64,000 nucleotides of DNA. Source: Nonomuraea rhodomycinica (lineage in GTDB: Bacteria; Actinomycetota; Actinomycetes; Streptosporangiales; Streptosporangiaceae). Where the stretch lies: NCBI RefSeq assembly GCF_013363995.1, contig NZ_JABWGO010000001.1, forward strand, positions 186,001-250,000. The letters run 5' to 3'. Numbering within the stretch: position 1 is the first letter of the stretch; the number at the start of each line of letters is the position of its first letter. The notes below the pieces were generated by a model, which saw nothing but the letters and a program-made list of their open reading frames with translations, was not told where the DNA came from and did not search any database. A program made the translations under genes and the position numbers. Below, piece by piece: positions 44,012 through 53,516 of this stretch.

Positions 44012-45951
44012 GCCGGTGGGATGTTGTGGACGTGGCCGAGCAGGTTGCCGGGGTCCCAGACCTTCTTCACCTGGCTCAGGCGGGCGTGGTCGGCCGCGGT
44101 GTAGGCGTCGCGGGTCCTGGCGGGGTCGGTGAGGAAGTTGAGGAACGACCCTCCGGTGGCGTGCGGACGGAGGACGCCGGCCAGGTCGTGGAGCGCGTCG
44201 GCACCCGTCCCGGAAGAGGCGGCGCCCGGCGGTGTCGAACCGCCGTCCGGTCGGGTCGCGGGCGCCGGTGGGACCACGGTCGCGATCACGGAGTACGGCA
44301 CGTCGCGGTGCCCCACCGGCCCCGCGTCCGGCTCCGGCCGGGCCATGGCGCCGCCCCAGTGGCGTACCTCCACGGCAGTGAGCGTGGTGGCGACGGTGCC
44401 CGTCACCGCTTCCACGGCGCCGTCGGAGAGCTCGGGCAGCAGTTCGAGGTGCTGCCCGAGCGCCATGGGCGCCGGTTCGGGGCCGCCGAACACCGTGGCC
44501 GCCTCACCGAACGTCATGGCCTCGAACCCGCCCGCCAGGACCGGCCCAGCCGCCTCCAGCAGCGGAGCCAGCAGCTTCCGTCCCCGTTCCGCGTCGCCGG
44601 CGTAGAAGCCGCGGACGGCGAGCCCCCATCCGCCGGTGTCGCCGGGTCTGCGCATGAGGATGACCGAGGTGTTCAGCTCGTCGGGGGCGGCCGGGGCCCA
44701 CTCGCGGTAGCGGGCCAGCGTCGCGGCCGCCCGTTCGACGGAGTGGAACGTCATCCCGGCGTACACCTCCCGGACCGGGTACAGACGGAACTCCAGCGCG
44801 GTCACGACGCCGAAGTTGCCGCCGCCGCCGCGCAACGCCCAGAACAGGTCGGGGTTCTCGCTCCTGCTCGCCGTGACCGGCTCTCCGGCGGCGGTGACGA
44901 GTTCGGCCCTGGTCAGGGAGTCGGCCGCGTAGCCGTACAGGCGGGACAGCCAGCCCGCGCCACCGCCGAGCGTGTAGCCGGCCACGCCGATGGCGGGCGT
45001 GCCGGACAGCGGCGCGAGACCGTGCGGCGCCGCGGCGGCGATCACGTCGGACCAGCGCGCGCCCGCCCCGGCGCGGGCCGTGCGGCGCTCGGGGTCGACC
45101 CGCACGCCGCCCAGTCGTCCGGTCTTGAGCAGCAACCCGCCGTCGGCCGGCACGTGGGTGCCGTGCCCGGTGGACTGGACGGTCAGGGGCAGCCCGTGCT
45201 CACGCGCCACGACGACGGCGGCCCGCACGTCCCCGGCGCTCGCCGCCTCGGCGACGACGGCGGGCCGCGGGTCGATGGCGAGGTTCCACGCGGGCCGGTG
45301 GACGTCGTACCCGGCCTCGCCCGGCAGATGCAACCGCTCCCCGAACGCCCCCTGCAGCCGATCCGCCGCCTCGCCCAAGGAAGCGGCGGTCACGCCGGGG
45401 GTGGCGACGCTCCCACCACGGGCGGCGGCATGAGCCGTACGGACCTCGCCCTCGGCCGCGGCGTTACGGCCCAGGTCGGAAGAGACCTCACCCCGGGCAG
45501 CAGCGTGGCCAGGGGCCGTACGGACCTCGCCCTCGGCCGCGGCGTTATGGCCCAGATCGGAAGAGACCTCACCCCGGGCGGCAGCATGGCCAGGAGCCGT
45601 ACGGACCTCGCCCCCGGTCACGGCGTTATGGCCCAGATCAGAGGAGACGTCACCCCGGGCGGCAGCGTGGCCCAGGCCGGCGGAGACCGCGCCGAGGGAA
45701 GCAGCATCCTCGAGGATGACCGCGCCAGACGAGGCCGCATCGAGCGAAGGCGCACCGGGCGAGGGCGCATCGGGCGAGGCAGCATCAGGTGAGGCAGCAT
45801 CAGGTGAGGCAGGATCAGGCGCGGCAATGCGGCGCGGGGCAGGGCGGGACGAGGCAGGGCCGGACGAGGCCACGCCGATCCCGTTTTCTCGGGACGGCGA
45901 CGGCGACGGCGACGGCGGCTCGAACGTTTCGTCATCAAACGCGGAGATCAT
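44008..45951 (-). CDS. FAD-linked oxidase (berberine-bridge-enzyme family) with a repeat-rich N-terminus
   Basis: 647 aa from ATG 45951. Residues about 205-650 are the enzyme: FAD_binding_4 (VVVAREHGLPLTVQSTGHG with a His for flavin attachment; the Cys of bicovalent members is replaced in TPAIGVAGYTLGGGAG) and the C-terminal BBE motif DPGNLLGHVHNIPP. Residues 1-200 are low complexity: SPDAA repeats and three 27-residue repeats (about 94-174). GTG 45393 would give a 461-aa protein of normal family length, so the true start is uncertain. Oxidation of a carbohydrate or alcohol is expected. Confidence 0.8.
   Translation of the reverse strand: MISAFDDETFEPPSPSPSPSRENGIGVASSGPASSRPAPRRIAAPDPASPDAASPDAASPDAPSPGAPSLDAASSGAVILEDAASLGAVSAGLGHAAARGDVSSDLGHNAVTGGEVRTAPGHAAARGEVSSDLGHNAAAEGEVRTAPGHAAARGEVSSDLGRNAAAEGEVRTAHAAARGGSVATPGVTAASLGEAADRLQGAFGERLHLPGEAGYDVHRPAWNLAIDPRPAVVAEAASAGDVRAAVVVAREHGLPLTVQSTGHGTHVPADGGLLLKTGRLGGVRVDPERRTARAGAGARWSDVIAAAAPHGLAPLSGTPAIGVAGYTLGGGAGWLSRLYGYAADSLTRAELVTAAGEPVTASRSENPDLFWALRGGGGNFGVVTALEFRLYPVREVYAGMTFHSVERAAATLARYREWAPAAPDELNTSVILMRRPGDTGGWGLAVRGFYAGDAERGRKLLAPLLEAAGPVLAGGFEAMTFGEAATVFGGPEPAPMALGQHLELLPELSDGAVEAVTGTVATTLTAVEVRHWGGAMARPEPDAGPVGHRDVPYSVIATVVPPAPATRPDGGSTPPGAASSGTGADALHDLAGVLRPHATGGSFLNFLTDPARTRDAYTAADHARLSQVKKVWDPGNLLGHVHNIPPA
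45434..45676. repeat. 81-bp tandem repeat, 3 copies
   Basis: Units start at 45434, 45515 and 45596. 81 bp is 27 codons, and the oxidase frame reads through all copies. The opposite strand is open as well. Copies differ at several positions. Confidence 0.92.
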
Positions 45952-46118
45952 GCCGCCGATCCTCAGCCCCCGCCCCCTCCCCAGTCGTCCTGCGGGCGAA
46001 GACACCTCCGCCTACCAGGCCCGACGTACGCCACCCGCCCCCTACAACCCTGGGAGTACATCCCAGATCAGACCTGGAGCCGACGAGACCCCCCACCCCC
46101 ACCCTCTACTGTTCATCC

Positions 46119-47792
46119 ATGAAGCTCGTCCGCACGCCCGACCTGGCGCTCGCCCTCGTGGTCGCCGTCCTGCTGGAGGCCGGCGCCCTGGTGACCCCCG
46201 GCACGGGTCTTCTCGCCCACCTCGCCGTCCTGGCAGGCTCGCTCGGGCTGGTCGTCTGGCGGACCGCGCCGCAGGTCGCGCTGGCGGTGGCCACGGTGTT
46301 CATGCTGGTCTTCGTCGTCACCTCCAACCCGGGCCCGGCGGCGGCGTTCCCGGTGCTGGTGGCGATGTTCGAGACGGTCAGGAGCGGCCACCGGCTGACC
46401 GCGGCGTTGGGCGCGGTCGCGTTCCTGGGCGGCAGTTTCGCGGTCGGCATCGCCGAGGCGGCGGGGCAGCCGCTCCAGCCGCTGGCTGAGCGCACGGTCC
46501 TCATGGTCGGCTGGTTCCTGGCGGCGGCGGTGGCGGGCAGCGCGAGCCGGGGCTGGCGCGCCTATCTCGACGAGGCCGAGCACCGGGCCGCCGAGGCCGA
46601 GCGCACCCGCGAGGAGGCGGCGCTGCGGCGGGCCGGCGAGGAGCGCCTGCGCATCGCCAGGGAGCTGCACGACTCGCTCACCCACAGCATCTCCATCATC
46701 AAGGTGCAGGCCGGGGTGGCCGTCCATCTGGCACGCAAGCGCGGCGAGGAGGTTCCGGCGGCCTTGCTGGCGATCCAGGAGGCCAGCCGCGAGGCGATGC
46801 GGGAGCTGCGCGCGACGCTGGAGGTGCTGCGCGACTCGGCCGACGACCCTCCGGCCACGGGCCTGGACCGGCTCGACGACCTGGTGGGCCGCGCCCGGGC
46901 GGCCGGTCTGCCCACGAGCGTGACGATCGAGGGCGACCGGCGTCCACTGCCGGCCGAGGCCGACCGGGCGGCGTACCGCATCGTCCAGGAGGCGCTCACC
47001 AACGTCGCCCGCCACGCGGGCCCAGCGACGGCCTCGGTCCGCCTCCGGTACTCCGACGAGACGCTGCTCGTGCAGGTGGACGACGACGGCCGGGGCTCCC
47101 TGGCGACCCCTCCGGTGCCGGGCGTCGGCCTGCGCGGCATGCGCGAACGCGTCACGGGCCTCGGGGGCCACCTCCGAGCGGAGCCCCGCCAGGGCGGCGG
47201 CTTCACCGTCCAGGCCGAGCTTCCTCTGACGGGCTCCCCCTCCCCCACTGCCCACCCCAAGCCCACGAAGCCAGAGGCCCTGACCTCAGAGCAACCACCG
47301 GCCCCCACCTCAGGCAGCACCTCGTACGAACCCTCGACCACGTCCCCAGAGACGACGCCGGACACAACCCCAGCCACGTCCCCGGAGACGACATCGGACA
47401 CGTCCCCAGCCACATCCCCAGAGACGACCTCGGACGCAACCCCAGCCAGGTCCTCGAGGAAAAGCCCAGCCAGGACGTCCGCGAGAACCTCAAGCAAGAC
47501 GTCGACCAGTGCCTCGACCAGACCCTCAGGCAAGACGTCCACCAGCTCCACAGACAAGCCACCGACCAAGACCAAGACCAAAGCCGCTGCAGTGACCACA
47601 ACCAAGAGCTCCGGCAAGCCCTCCGACCTGCCTGCTGACAAGACCGCGGACACTACCCCGAGTCCCACCCCGGGGCCGGCCTCGGGGTGGGACTCGGGGC
47701 CGACCTCGGACAGCCCTTCGGACAAGACCTCAGCGATGCCGCCTTCCGGCGAGGAGCCGCAGCCGACCGTCTCCTTGGGAGACGCGTCATGA
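46119..47792 (+). CDS. NarL-family sensor histidine kinase with a Ser/Thr/Pro-rich C-terminal tail
   Basis: 557 aa. Four to five membrane segments (1-145), HisKA_3 with H184 (IARELHDSLTHS) and HATPase_c ending at about 371 (GRGSL, GVGLRGM). The remaining 186 residues are low complexity, rich in Ser, Thr, Pro and Lys, with TSPETTSDT-type repeats. Kinases of this family normally end after the ATPase domain. The stop overlaps the regulator start (ATGA), so the tail is in frame and really followed by the partner gene. Confidence 0.9.
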   Translation: MKLVRTPDLALALVVAVLLEAGALVTPGTGLLAHLAVLAGSLGLVVWRTAPQVALAVATVFMLVFVVTSNPGPAAAFPVLVAMFETVRSGHRLTAALGAVAFLGGSFAVGIAEAAGQPLQPLAERTVLMVGWFLAAAVAGSASRGWRAYLDEAEHRAAEAERTREEAALRRAGEERLRIARELHDSLTHSISIIKVQAGVAVHLARKRGEEVPAALLAIQEASREAMRELRATLEVLRDSADDPPATGLDRLDDLVGRARAAGLPTSVTIEGDRRPLPAEADRAAYRIVQEALTNVARHAGPATASVRLRYSDETLLVQVDDDGRGSLATPPVPGVGLRGMRERVTGLGGHLRAEPRQGGGFTVQAELPLTGSPSPTAHPKPTKPEALTSEQPPAPTSGSTSYEPSTTSPETTPDTTPATSPETTSDTSPATSPETTSDATPARSSRKSPARTSARTSSKTSTSASTRPSGKTSTSSTDKPPTKTKTKAAAVTTTKSSGKPSDLPADKTADTTPSPTPGPASGWDSGPTSDSPSDKTSAMPPSGEEPQPTVSLGDAS

Positions 47793-48448
47793 TCCGCGTA
47801 CTGCTCGCTGACGACCAGGCACTGATCCGGGCCGGCTTCAGCGCCCTCCTCAACGCCGAGGACGACATCGAGGTGGTGGCCGAGGCGGCGAACGGCGAAC
47901 AGGCGGTGGCCCTGGCGCTGGAACACCTTCCCGATGTGGCGCTCGTCGACGTGCAGATGCCCGTGATGGACGGCATCGAGGCGACCCGGCGCATCGCCGC
48001 CGACGATCGGCTGAGCGGCGTGCACGTGGTGATCCTGACCAACTACGGCCTGGACCAGTACGTGTTCGACGCCCTGCGCGCCGGGGCCGGCGGTTTCCTG
48101 GTGAAGGACACCGAGCCCGCCGACCTGCTCCAGGGCGTGCGGATCGCCGCACGCGGAGACGCCCTCCTGTCGCCCTCGATCACCAGACGCCTGATCTCGG
48201 AGTACGTGTCCCACCGCCCTGAGCCGTCGCCGGTGGGCCTGGAGGTGCTGACGAACCGGGAGCGGGAGGTGACGGCCCTGGTGGCCCGTGGCATGTCCAA
48301 CGACGAGATCGCGGCCCACATGGTGATCAGCCCGACCACCGCCAAGACCCACGTCAGCCGCGCCATGACGAAGCTCCACGCCCGCGACCGCGCCCAACTG
48401 GTCGTACTCGCGTACGAGACAGGTCTGGTGACCCCGCGCTCCCGCTGA
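47789..48448 (+). CDS. NarL/FixJ-type response regulator
   Basis: 219 aa. Receiver domain with ADDQ (7-10), phospho-acceptor in LVDVQMPVMDG and LVKDT; LuxR HTH at about 150-210 (LTNREREVTALVARGMSNDEIA). Coupled to the kinase gene by ATGA, with GGGAGA upstream. Partner of the kinase at 46119-47792. Confidence 0.94.
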   Translation: MIRVLLADDQALIRAGFSALLNAEDDIEVVAEAANGEQAVALALEHLPDVALVDVQMPVMDGIEATRRIAADDRLSGVHVVILTNYGLDQYVFDALRAGAGGFLVKDTEPADLLQGVRIAARGDALLSPSITRRLISEYVSHRPEPSPVGLEVLTNREREVTALVARGMSNDEIAAHMVISPTTAKTHVSRAMTKLHARDRAQLVVLAYETGLVTPRSR

Positions 48449-49007
48449 CCCCTCGACCGGCTGACCCGCCCACGTGACACCCCGCTGCCCCTGACCCGCT
48501 GGCGGCTGGCGGCGGGCCCTCCGACCAGCCCATGTGAGGCCGGCCCGCGTGTGGGCGATGACGATGCGTGCCAGCCCCGCGTGCGTGCGCGAACGGAGCA
48601 CCCGCTCCCTCGCCGTCCCCTTTCGAGCTCCGGCTTCTCCCTCTCCCAACCTTCCGCCATCCCCCTCGCCTTCGACCTTCGGCTCTCCCCGCCCTCCTAT
48701 TCGGCCTCCCGGCTTCTCCCTCTCCCAGGCTTCCGCCGTCCCCCTCACCTCCGACCTTCAACTCTCCCGCCGTCCCTATTCGGCCTCGCGGCTTTGCGCT
48801 CTCCTGCCCTCCTGCCCTCCTGCTCTCCCGCCCTTCCCCTCTCCCGCGGATCTCGGAGGGGCGGGGCAGGGCTTGGTCGTGGCCTTGTCCGGCTTCCTCG
48901 AGTGACTCCTGCGGCCGGGGACGAGAAGTGACTCCCTCGGGGAGCGGAGGAGCAAGTTCGTTCGTTTCCAGGGGATCGTCGTTTCTCGGCTGCCCTAGAT
49001 TGCGGTC
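48449..49007. other. Intergenic region with a strong pyrimidine strand bias
   Basis: About 560 bp. From roughly 48600 to 48850 the plus strand is almost all C and T with scattered G. Several frames are open, but the translations are low complexity; I accept no gene here. It contains the 79-bp repeat listed separately. Confidence 0.7.
48631..48810. repeat. 79-bp tandem repeat, about 2.2 copies
   Basis: CGGCTTCTCCCTCTCCCA starts units at 48631 and 48710, and a degenerate third begins at 48789 with CGGCTTTGCG. The unit is not a multiple of three. Confidence 0.85.
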
Positions 49008-50444
49008 GTGACTTTCCCGGACTTCGGCAGCGAGTGCATTCCTGTGGTCCTTCCTGCCTCCGATCCGAGCCTGGGTGGTGACTCCATGTTGTTCCGGGCG
49101 TCGATCGCGGAGTTCGAAGCCGTCTTCGGCGCCTCCCTCGACATTCGCGGACCTGGACCCGTCGAGGGCGCCCGTTGGGAGCTCGTCATCGACCCGGCCC
49201 ACGACGGCCCCGCCGTACTGGACTGGAGCCCGCAGGAAAGGGTGCTGACGTCACGAGCGGCGGACGCGGGCGGGCTGATGCGCACCTTCCAGCTGGTTCA
49301 CACGATGGCCCGCAGCCGCTCGGCTCGCGAGGTGGACGAGACGTGCCGCGACGTGCGGGACGCGGTCGACAGGACGATCGCCGAGGTGGGCTCCGCCTTC
49401 CCTGGGCTTGAGCTGCGCGGACTCGACTGGCCGGAGATCTGCGAGGAGCACGCGAACGGTGTCGTGGAGGCGTCCGATCCGCTCGCGGCCGCACAGCGTT
49501 GGATGGCTCGCCTCCAGGACGCGCACACCAAGATCGAGCCGGCCGCACGTCCCACCCCACTGCCTTACGTGGTGTCCGTCCGCGAGGGGGCCGCCTGGTT
49601 CGTCCGCGTCCCCGCCGGGACGGCGGCTTTTGAGGCCGGGGTACGCCCTGGTCAGCGGATCGTCGGCCTCGACGGGGCGAGCGGACCCGAGCTGGTCCGG
49701 CTGATCGAGGACTGCCGGTCACGCACCGCGGCCCCGCGCCACATGCTCGAGCTGGTCGCGGGACGCCGCCTCCTGTCGGTGCACGAGGCGACCAGTGTGA
49801 AGGTCGCCGGGGCGGAGTGGACGGAGGACGGTCGATGCGACCCGGTTGAGTTGATCGAGTGGCGGCGGCTCACCTCGGACACCGGCTACGTACGGCTCAA
49901 GATCTGGCAGGGTCAGGTGGCTGAGGGCTTCGACGCCGCACTGGCCGAGCTGGATGGCTGCGATCGCCTGGTCCTGGACCTGCGCGGCAACGTCGGCGGC
50001 AACCTCATGCTCGCCACCGGCGCCAGAGACAGATTCCTGCGCAAGGCCACCCATCTCGGTTGGATCCAGTACACCGATGGAAGGGGAGGGCTCGGGCCCC
50101 GGGTCGCCCTTCACGGCGAGCCGTCCTCGGAGCGCCGCTGGCCTGGCCGGCTCGTCGTCCTCACCGATCCCTTGACCTACTCCTCCAGCGAGGACTTCCT
50201 GCTCGGCCTCCAGGGCCTGGAGCATGTCACCGTGATCGGGCGGCCCAGCGGGGGCGGCAGCGGGCGTGCCCGCTCCCTACGCCTGCTCCCGGACTGGGTG
50301 CTGACGGTCAGCACGGCGCTGACGTACGACAGGACGGGTCATTGCGTTGAGAACAGCGGCATTCCGGTGGATGTGCTGATCCGCTCGGACGGGCCCGGCC
50401 ACGCGACGGACGATCCCGCGATCCGGGCTGCCCTCACGTCCTGA
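49008..50444 (+). CDS. S41 family peptidase (C-terminal processing type), cytosolic
   Basis: 478 aa without a signal peptide. A PDZ-like region at about 190-260 (FEAGVRPGQRIVGLDG) precedes the S41 core: DLRGNVGGN (324-332) and TYSSSEDFLLGL, with the nucleophile among S392-S394. The first 180 residues are not recognised. GTG 49008 lies 6 bp after TAGATT (48996-49001), so the mRNA may be leaderless. Confidence 0.88.
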   Translation: MTFPDFGSECIPVVLPASDPSLGGDSMLFRASIAEFEAVFGASLDIRGPGPVEGARWELVIDPAHDGPAVLDWSPQERVLTSRAADAGGLMRTFQLVHTMARSRSAREVDETCRDVRDAVDRTIAEVGSAFPGLELRGLDWPEICEEHANGVVEASDPLAAAQRWMARLQDAHTKIEPAARPTPLPYVVSVREGAAWFVRVPAGTAAFEAGVRPGQRIVGLDGASGPELVRLIEDCRSRTAAPRHMLELVAGRRLLSVHEATSVKVAGAEWTEDGRCDPVELIEWRRLTSDTGYVRLKIWQGQVAEGFDAALAELDGCDRLVLDLRGNVGGNLMLATGARDRFLRKATHLGWIQYTDGRGGLGPRVALHGEPSSERRWPGRLVVLTDPLTYSSSEDFLLGLQGLEHVTVIGRPSGGGSGRARSLRLLPDWVLTVSTALTYDRTGHCVENSGIPVDVLIRSDGPGHATDDPAIRAALTS

Positions 50445-50658
50445 GGTCACAGCCCGGTCCATTCGAGCCGCGGTCCCGTTCGCAGGTCCCACCATCCGGG
50501 CCGTCCCCTTCTCATTCCGATGCCTCGCTGTCCGGCCCGCCGTCCTCTCCTGGGGTCGCAGTCATCCCGGCCACCCGTCATCTCGAGGTCACAACGCCAC
50601 CCCGGCTGCGAGGTGAGCGGCTGGGAGCTCTTGGCCCCTCGCCCGCCATCTCGGAGCG

Positions 50659-51426
50659 TCAGTACTTGCTGAGGCCGAAGGTGGGGAGGTCGTCGCTGGT
50701 GAACAGCAGTTTGGGGACGAGGCTCACCGTGACGCCCTTCTTCCGTAAGCCCTCGCTCTTGATGAGGTCGTTGATGAACGGCTCGTCCCAGAACCCCGCG
50801 GCGCCGTCCGGGGTGGCCGCCTTCACCGACCGGGTGCCCGGTTCGGTGCGGCGCTGCCGGGCGTACCAGACGTCGATGAAGAAGCAGTCGGGGCCGTAGC
50901 TGTCGACGTCCTGCGGATCGCAGTCGGCGCGGCCGACCACGACGTAGGCGTGGCCGCTCGCTCCGGTGGACTCGACCAGGTTGAAGAGCTCGACCTTCAC
51001 ACCACGTCCGAGCAGATGGGGGTCGTCGGCCAGCATGCCCAACACGCAGCAGGCGAACAGCGTGCAGTTCGCGCTGTCCAGCGTGCGGTAGTTGGTGCGT
51101 CCTACCTCTATGTACTTGTCCTTGAGCTTCAGGGCTATGTTCGCGAAGTTCTGCGCGGTGGGCGTCTCGATGTCGACCGACTTGGCGAGCAGTCTCAGCT
51201 TGAGCGCGCCGTAGTCGGTGAAGCTCCGGCTCGGCGGGATCGTCTCGGGCACCTGGCCGCCACCGGCCGCCGCTTTGATCTTGTTGATCTCGACGCCTTT
51301 CTCCACGACGGTCTCCCAGGGGTTCCAGAGCTTGGCCGTGGCCATCCGGGTCTTCTCGATCGCCGCCTGGACGCGGATCATCCGCTCCATGCGCGGGTTG
51401 GCGGAGTGGGAGGGGTTCTCGCTCAT
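50659..51426 (-). CDS. Unrecognised protein with a possible Cys-His-Asp catalytic centre
   Basis: 255 aa; ATG 51426 follows AGGAG by 7 nt. I do not recognise the family. C121 (SANCTLFACC), H159 (SGHAYVVVG) and D185 (FFIDVWYAR) occur in the order and spacing of papain/transglutaminase-fold triads, each in a fitting helix or strand context. The N-terminal 115 residues are helical and charged with no signal peptide. Codon use is less G/C-biased than in the neighbours. It could be a protease, an amidase or a toxin-like effector; the evidence does not separate these. Confidence 0.6.
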   Translation of the reverse strand: MSENPSHSANPRMERMIRVQAAIEKTRMATAKLWNPWETVVEKGVEINKIKAAAGGGQVPETIPPSRSFTDYGALKLRLLAKSVDIETPTAQNFANIALKLKDKYIEVGRTNYRTLDSANCTLFACCVLGMLADDPHLLGRGVKVELFNLVESTGASGHAYVVVGRADCDPQDVDSYGPDCFFIDVWYARQRRTEPGTRSVKAATPDGAAGFWDEPFINDLIKSEGLRKKGVTVSLVPKLLFTSDDLPTFGLSKY

Positions 51427-51879
51427 GGTGATCTCCTAGGCACTCTCCGTCGATGCGCCGACGCTTTCACTCGTACGACTGGACGGCAATACGCCGAGGG
51501 GCCGTTGGCCGGTGTCGGACAACGGCCGTCAGCTCCTGGCGGGCGGCTCCTGGGCGCGCGGCATCAGGGCGGATCGCATGGCCACGTGGAGCGAGGCGAA
51601 CCCGTGGTGGCCTGGGCAGCAGTCGAGGCGTTCGACTCGGGTCAGGACCAGCTTTAGGGGCACTCGCCGCAGCGCGGTCCGCGAGTGCGTCTGCTGCTGG
51701 TGTGGGCGTGTGTCGCGGGATGGGAGCGGATCGCCGTGATCGTCAGGATCGCCTCGGCGTCGCGTCTCTGCTGGACGGCGCAGGCTCAGCCGGGTGGTGC
51801 GGAGCGCCGGGACCGCGCCGTCAGGGCGCTCACGTCAAGATCGTTCGGGGTGCTCCGGTACGTCTCAGGATCGGGCACC
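51427..51879. other. Intergenic region before the MarR gene
   Basis: About 450 bp. Open frames exist (for example 51453-51887), but their translations are Arg/Ala/Ser-rich without a start signal or family. I see no structured RNA. Confidence 0.6.
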
Positions 51880-52395
51880 ATGAGTGACCAGGACGGTGTG
51901 CGGGACGCGATCGACGTGATCCTGGAGCAGTGGCGGCGGGAGCGGCCCGATCTCGACCTGTCCCCCATGGGCGTCTTCGGGCGGCTCGCCGAGGCGGCGC
52001 GGGTGGTCGAGGCGTCCGTGGACGAGGTGTTCACCCGCCACGGGCTGTGTCCCGGCGAGTTCGACGTGCTGGCGGCGCTGCGCCGGTCCGGGCCGCCGTA
52101 CACGGGGATTCCGTCGGAACTGCCGGCGGTGCTGATGATGTCGCGGGCCGGCATGACCAACCGGCTGGACCGCCTGGAGGCGGCCGAACTGGTCGAGCGG
52201 AGCCTCGACCCGGCCGGCCGGAGCAGCTTCCGCGTCACTCTGACCCCCGAGGGACGGCGGGTGATCGACGCCGCGCTCGCCGACCACGCCGCCAAGCTGG
52301 CCCGGCCGGCCTCCGGCGTCGGCCCCGGAGACACCGAGACGCTCGGCCGGATCCTGCGCTCCATGCTCGCGACGGGCGGACTCGCCGGAGACTGA
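51880..52395 (+). CDS. MarR family regulator
   Basis: 171 aa from ATG 51880 (AGGA 9 nt upstream). Winged helix at about 55-125 (VLMMSRAGMTNRLDRLEAAELVERS, then the wing SSFRVTLTPEGRRV). The frame extends further upstream without plausible starts. Target unknown. Confidence 0.9.
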   Translation: MSDQDGVRDAIDVILEQWRRERPDLDLSPMGVFGRLAEAARVVEASVDEVFTRHGLCPGEFDVLAALRRSGPPYTGIPSELPAVLMMSRAGMTNRLDRLEAAELVERSLDPAGRSSFRVTLTPEGRRVIDAALADHAAKLARPASGVGPGDTETLGRILRSMLATGGLAGD

Positions 52396-52651
52396 GCCTG
52401 GGTTCGTGCGGGGAGGAGCGGCGTGCATGACGCACGGGGCCTGGGCACGTTCCGGAGTGCGCGCCGCCACGTGGCGCTCCGCCCCCCAACCTCTCAGAAG
52501 CGCGCCGCCGGGGCACAGGCTCATGGTCTCGGGGGGTCAGCTTCCCGAGCCTGGCGGGTGCGCCGTTCGGGTGATGCCTTCCCCCAAGGATCCCCCGAGG
52601 CGCGCCTCAGCCCGCCGCGCCGGAGCCCCGTTCCCGCCGATGGGCGCCGCC

Positions 52652-53497
52652 TCAGCCGGCCGTCCCCACGTGCCGGTCCAGGAAGGACAGCAGGGTGCGG
52701 GTGAGCGCCACCCGGTGGTCCGACAGGGCGTGGTCGGTCGCGAAGACGTCCTCCTCCAGCGCACCGGACGGCCGGGCGCGGAAGGCGGCGGCGAGCGGCT
52801 CGTGGTGGAGTGTGTGCGGGGTGACCACGTCGCGGCTGGTGCCGATCAGCAGCACCGGCCGCCCCTCGAACCGCGGTGCCAGCCGGGCCAGCCGCCACTG
52901 CTCCCCCGCCTCCTCCATCTCGGCGGTCAGCGCCTCGCCGCCGGTACCGCACAGCGGGAGCAGGTCCTCGCCGAACGCCTCCACGTACGTGACCCGCTTT
53001 CCCGGGTCCTCGCGGACGGCGGCGGCGACCGCGCCGAAGTCGAACCCCGCCCACGAGGCGGCGGCGGCGACCGACGGGTCGGCCGCGGCCGTCATCAGCG
53101 CCGCGAACCCGCCCAGACTGTGCCCGGCGATCACCAGCCGCGACGGGTCCAACCGGTGGGCCGCGGCGAGGCCGGGCTCGCGCAGGGCGGCGACGGCGGC
53201 GGCGCTGTCCTCCAGCACGTGCCGCCACGACCACGACCCGCCCATCCCCCACGAGCCGCGGTAGTGGAACACGAGCGTCGCGTACCCGGCGCGGCGCAGC
53301 GCCTGTGCCACGTCGAAGTTGCGCTCCATGCCGGGGAACCCGTGCAGCAGCAGCACGACCGGGTGCGGTCCCGGCCCGGCGGGCACGTGCAGCACGCCGA
53401 GGAGCGTCTCGCCGCCGCTGGTGAAGGTGATGGCCGGGGTCGTGGCGAGGGGCCGCAGGTCGGCGGCGGGGTCGGTGACGAGGGGGTCCGGCGTCAT
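52652..53497 (-). CDS. Alpha/beta hydrolase (serine aminopeptidase/dienelactone-hydrolase type)
   Basis: 281 aa. Oxyanion region LLLHGFPGMERN, nucleophile GHSLGG, acid in IGTSRDVV and His in ATDHALSD. ATG 53497 follows TGGAGGC. Frames open on the same strand far beyond this point are shadows. Divergent from a TetR gene with twin operators between them. Confidence 0.9.
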   Translation of the reverse strand: MTPDPLVTDPAADLRPLATTPAITFTSGGETLLGVLHVPAGPGPHPVVLLLHGFPGMERNFDVAQALRRAGYATLVFHYRGSWGMGGSWSWRHVLEDSAAAVAALREPGLAAAHRLDPSRLVIAGHSLGGFAALMTAAADPSVAAAASWAGFDFGAVAAAVREDPGKRVTYVEAFGEDLLPLCGTGGEALTAEMEEAGEQWRLARLAPRFEGRPVLLIGTSRDVVTPHTLHHEPLAAAFRARPSGALEEDVFATDHALSDHRVALTRTLLSFLDRHVGTAG

Positions 53498-53516
53498 GCG
53501 CGTACGCCTCCAAGAG

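Noticed and set aside
51453..51887. 144-codon frame before the MarR gene
   Set aside because: Arg/Ala/Ser-rich, no start signal, and overlaps the MarR start in another frame.
52396..52651. Possible small gene between MarR and the hydrolase
   Set aside because: Open frames here have no start signal and their translations look random; treated as an intergenic spacer.
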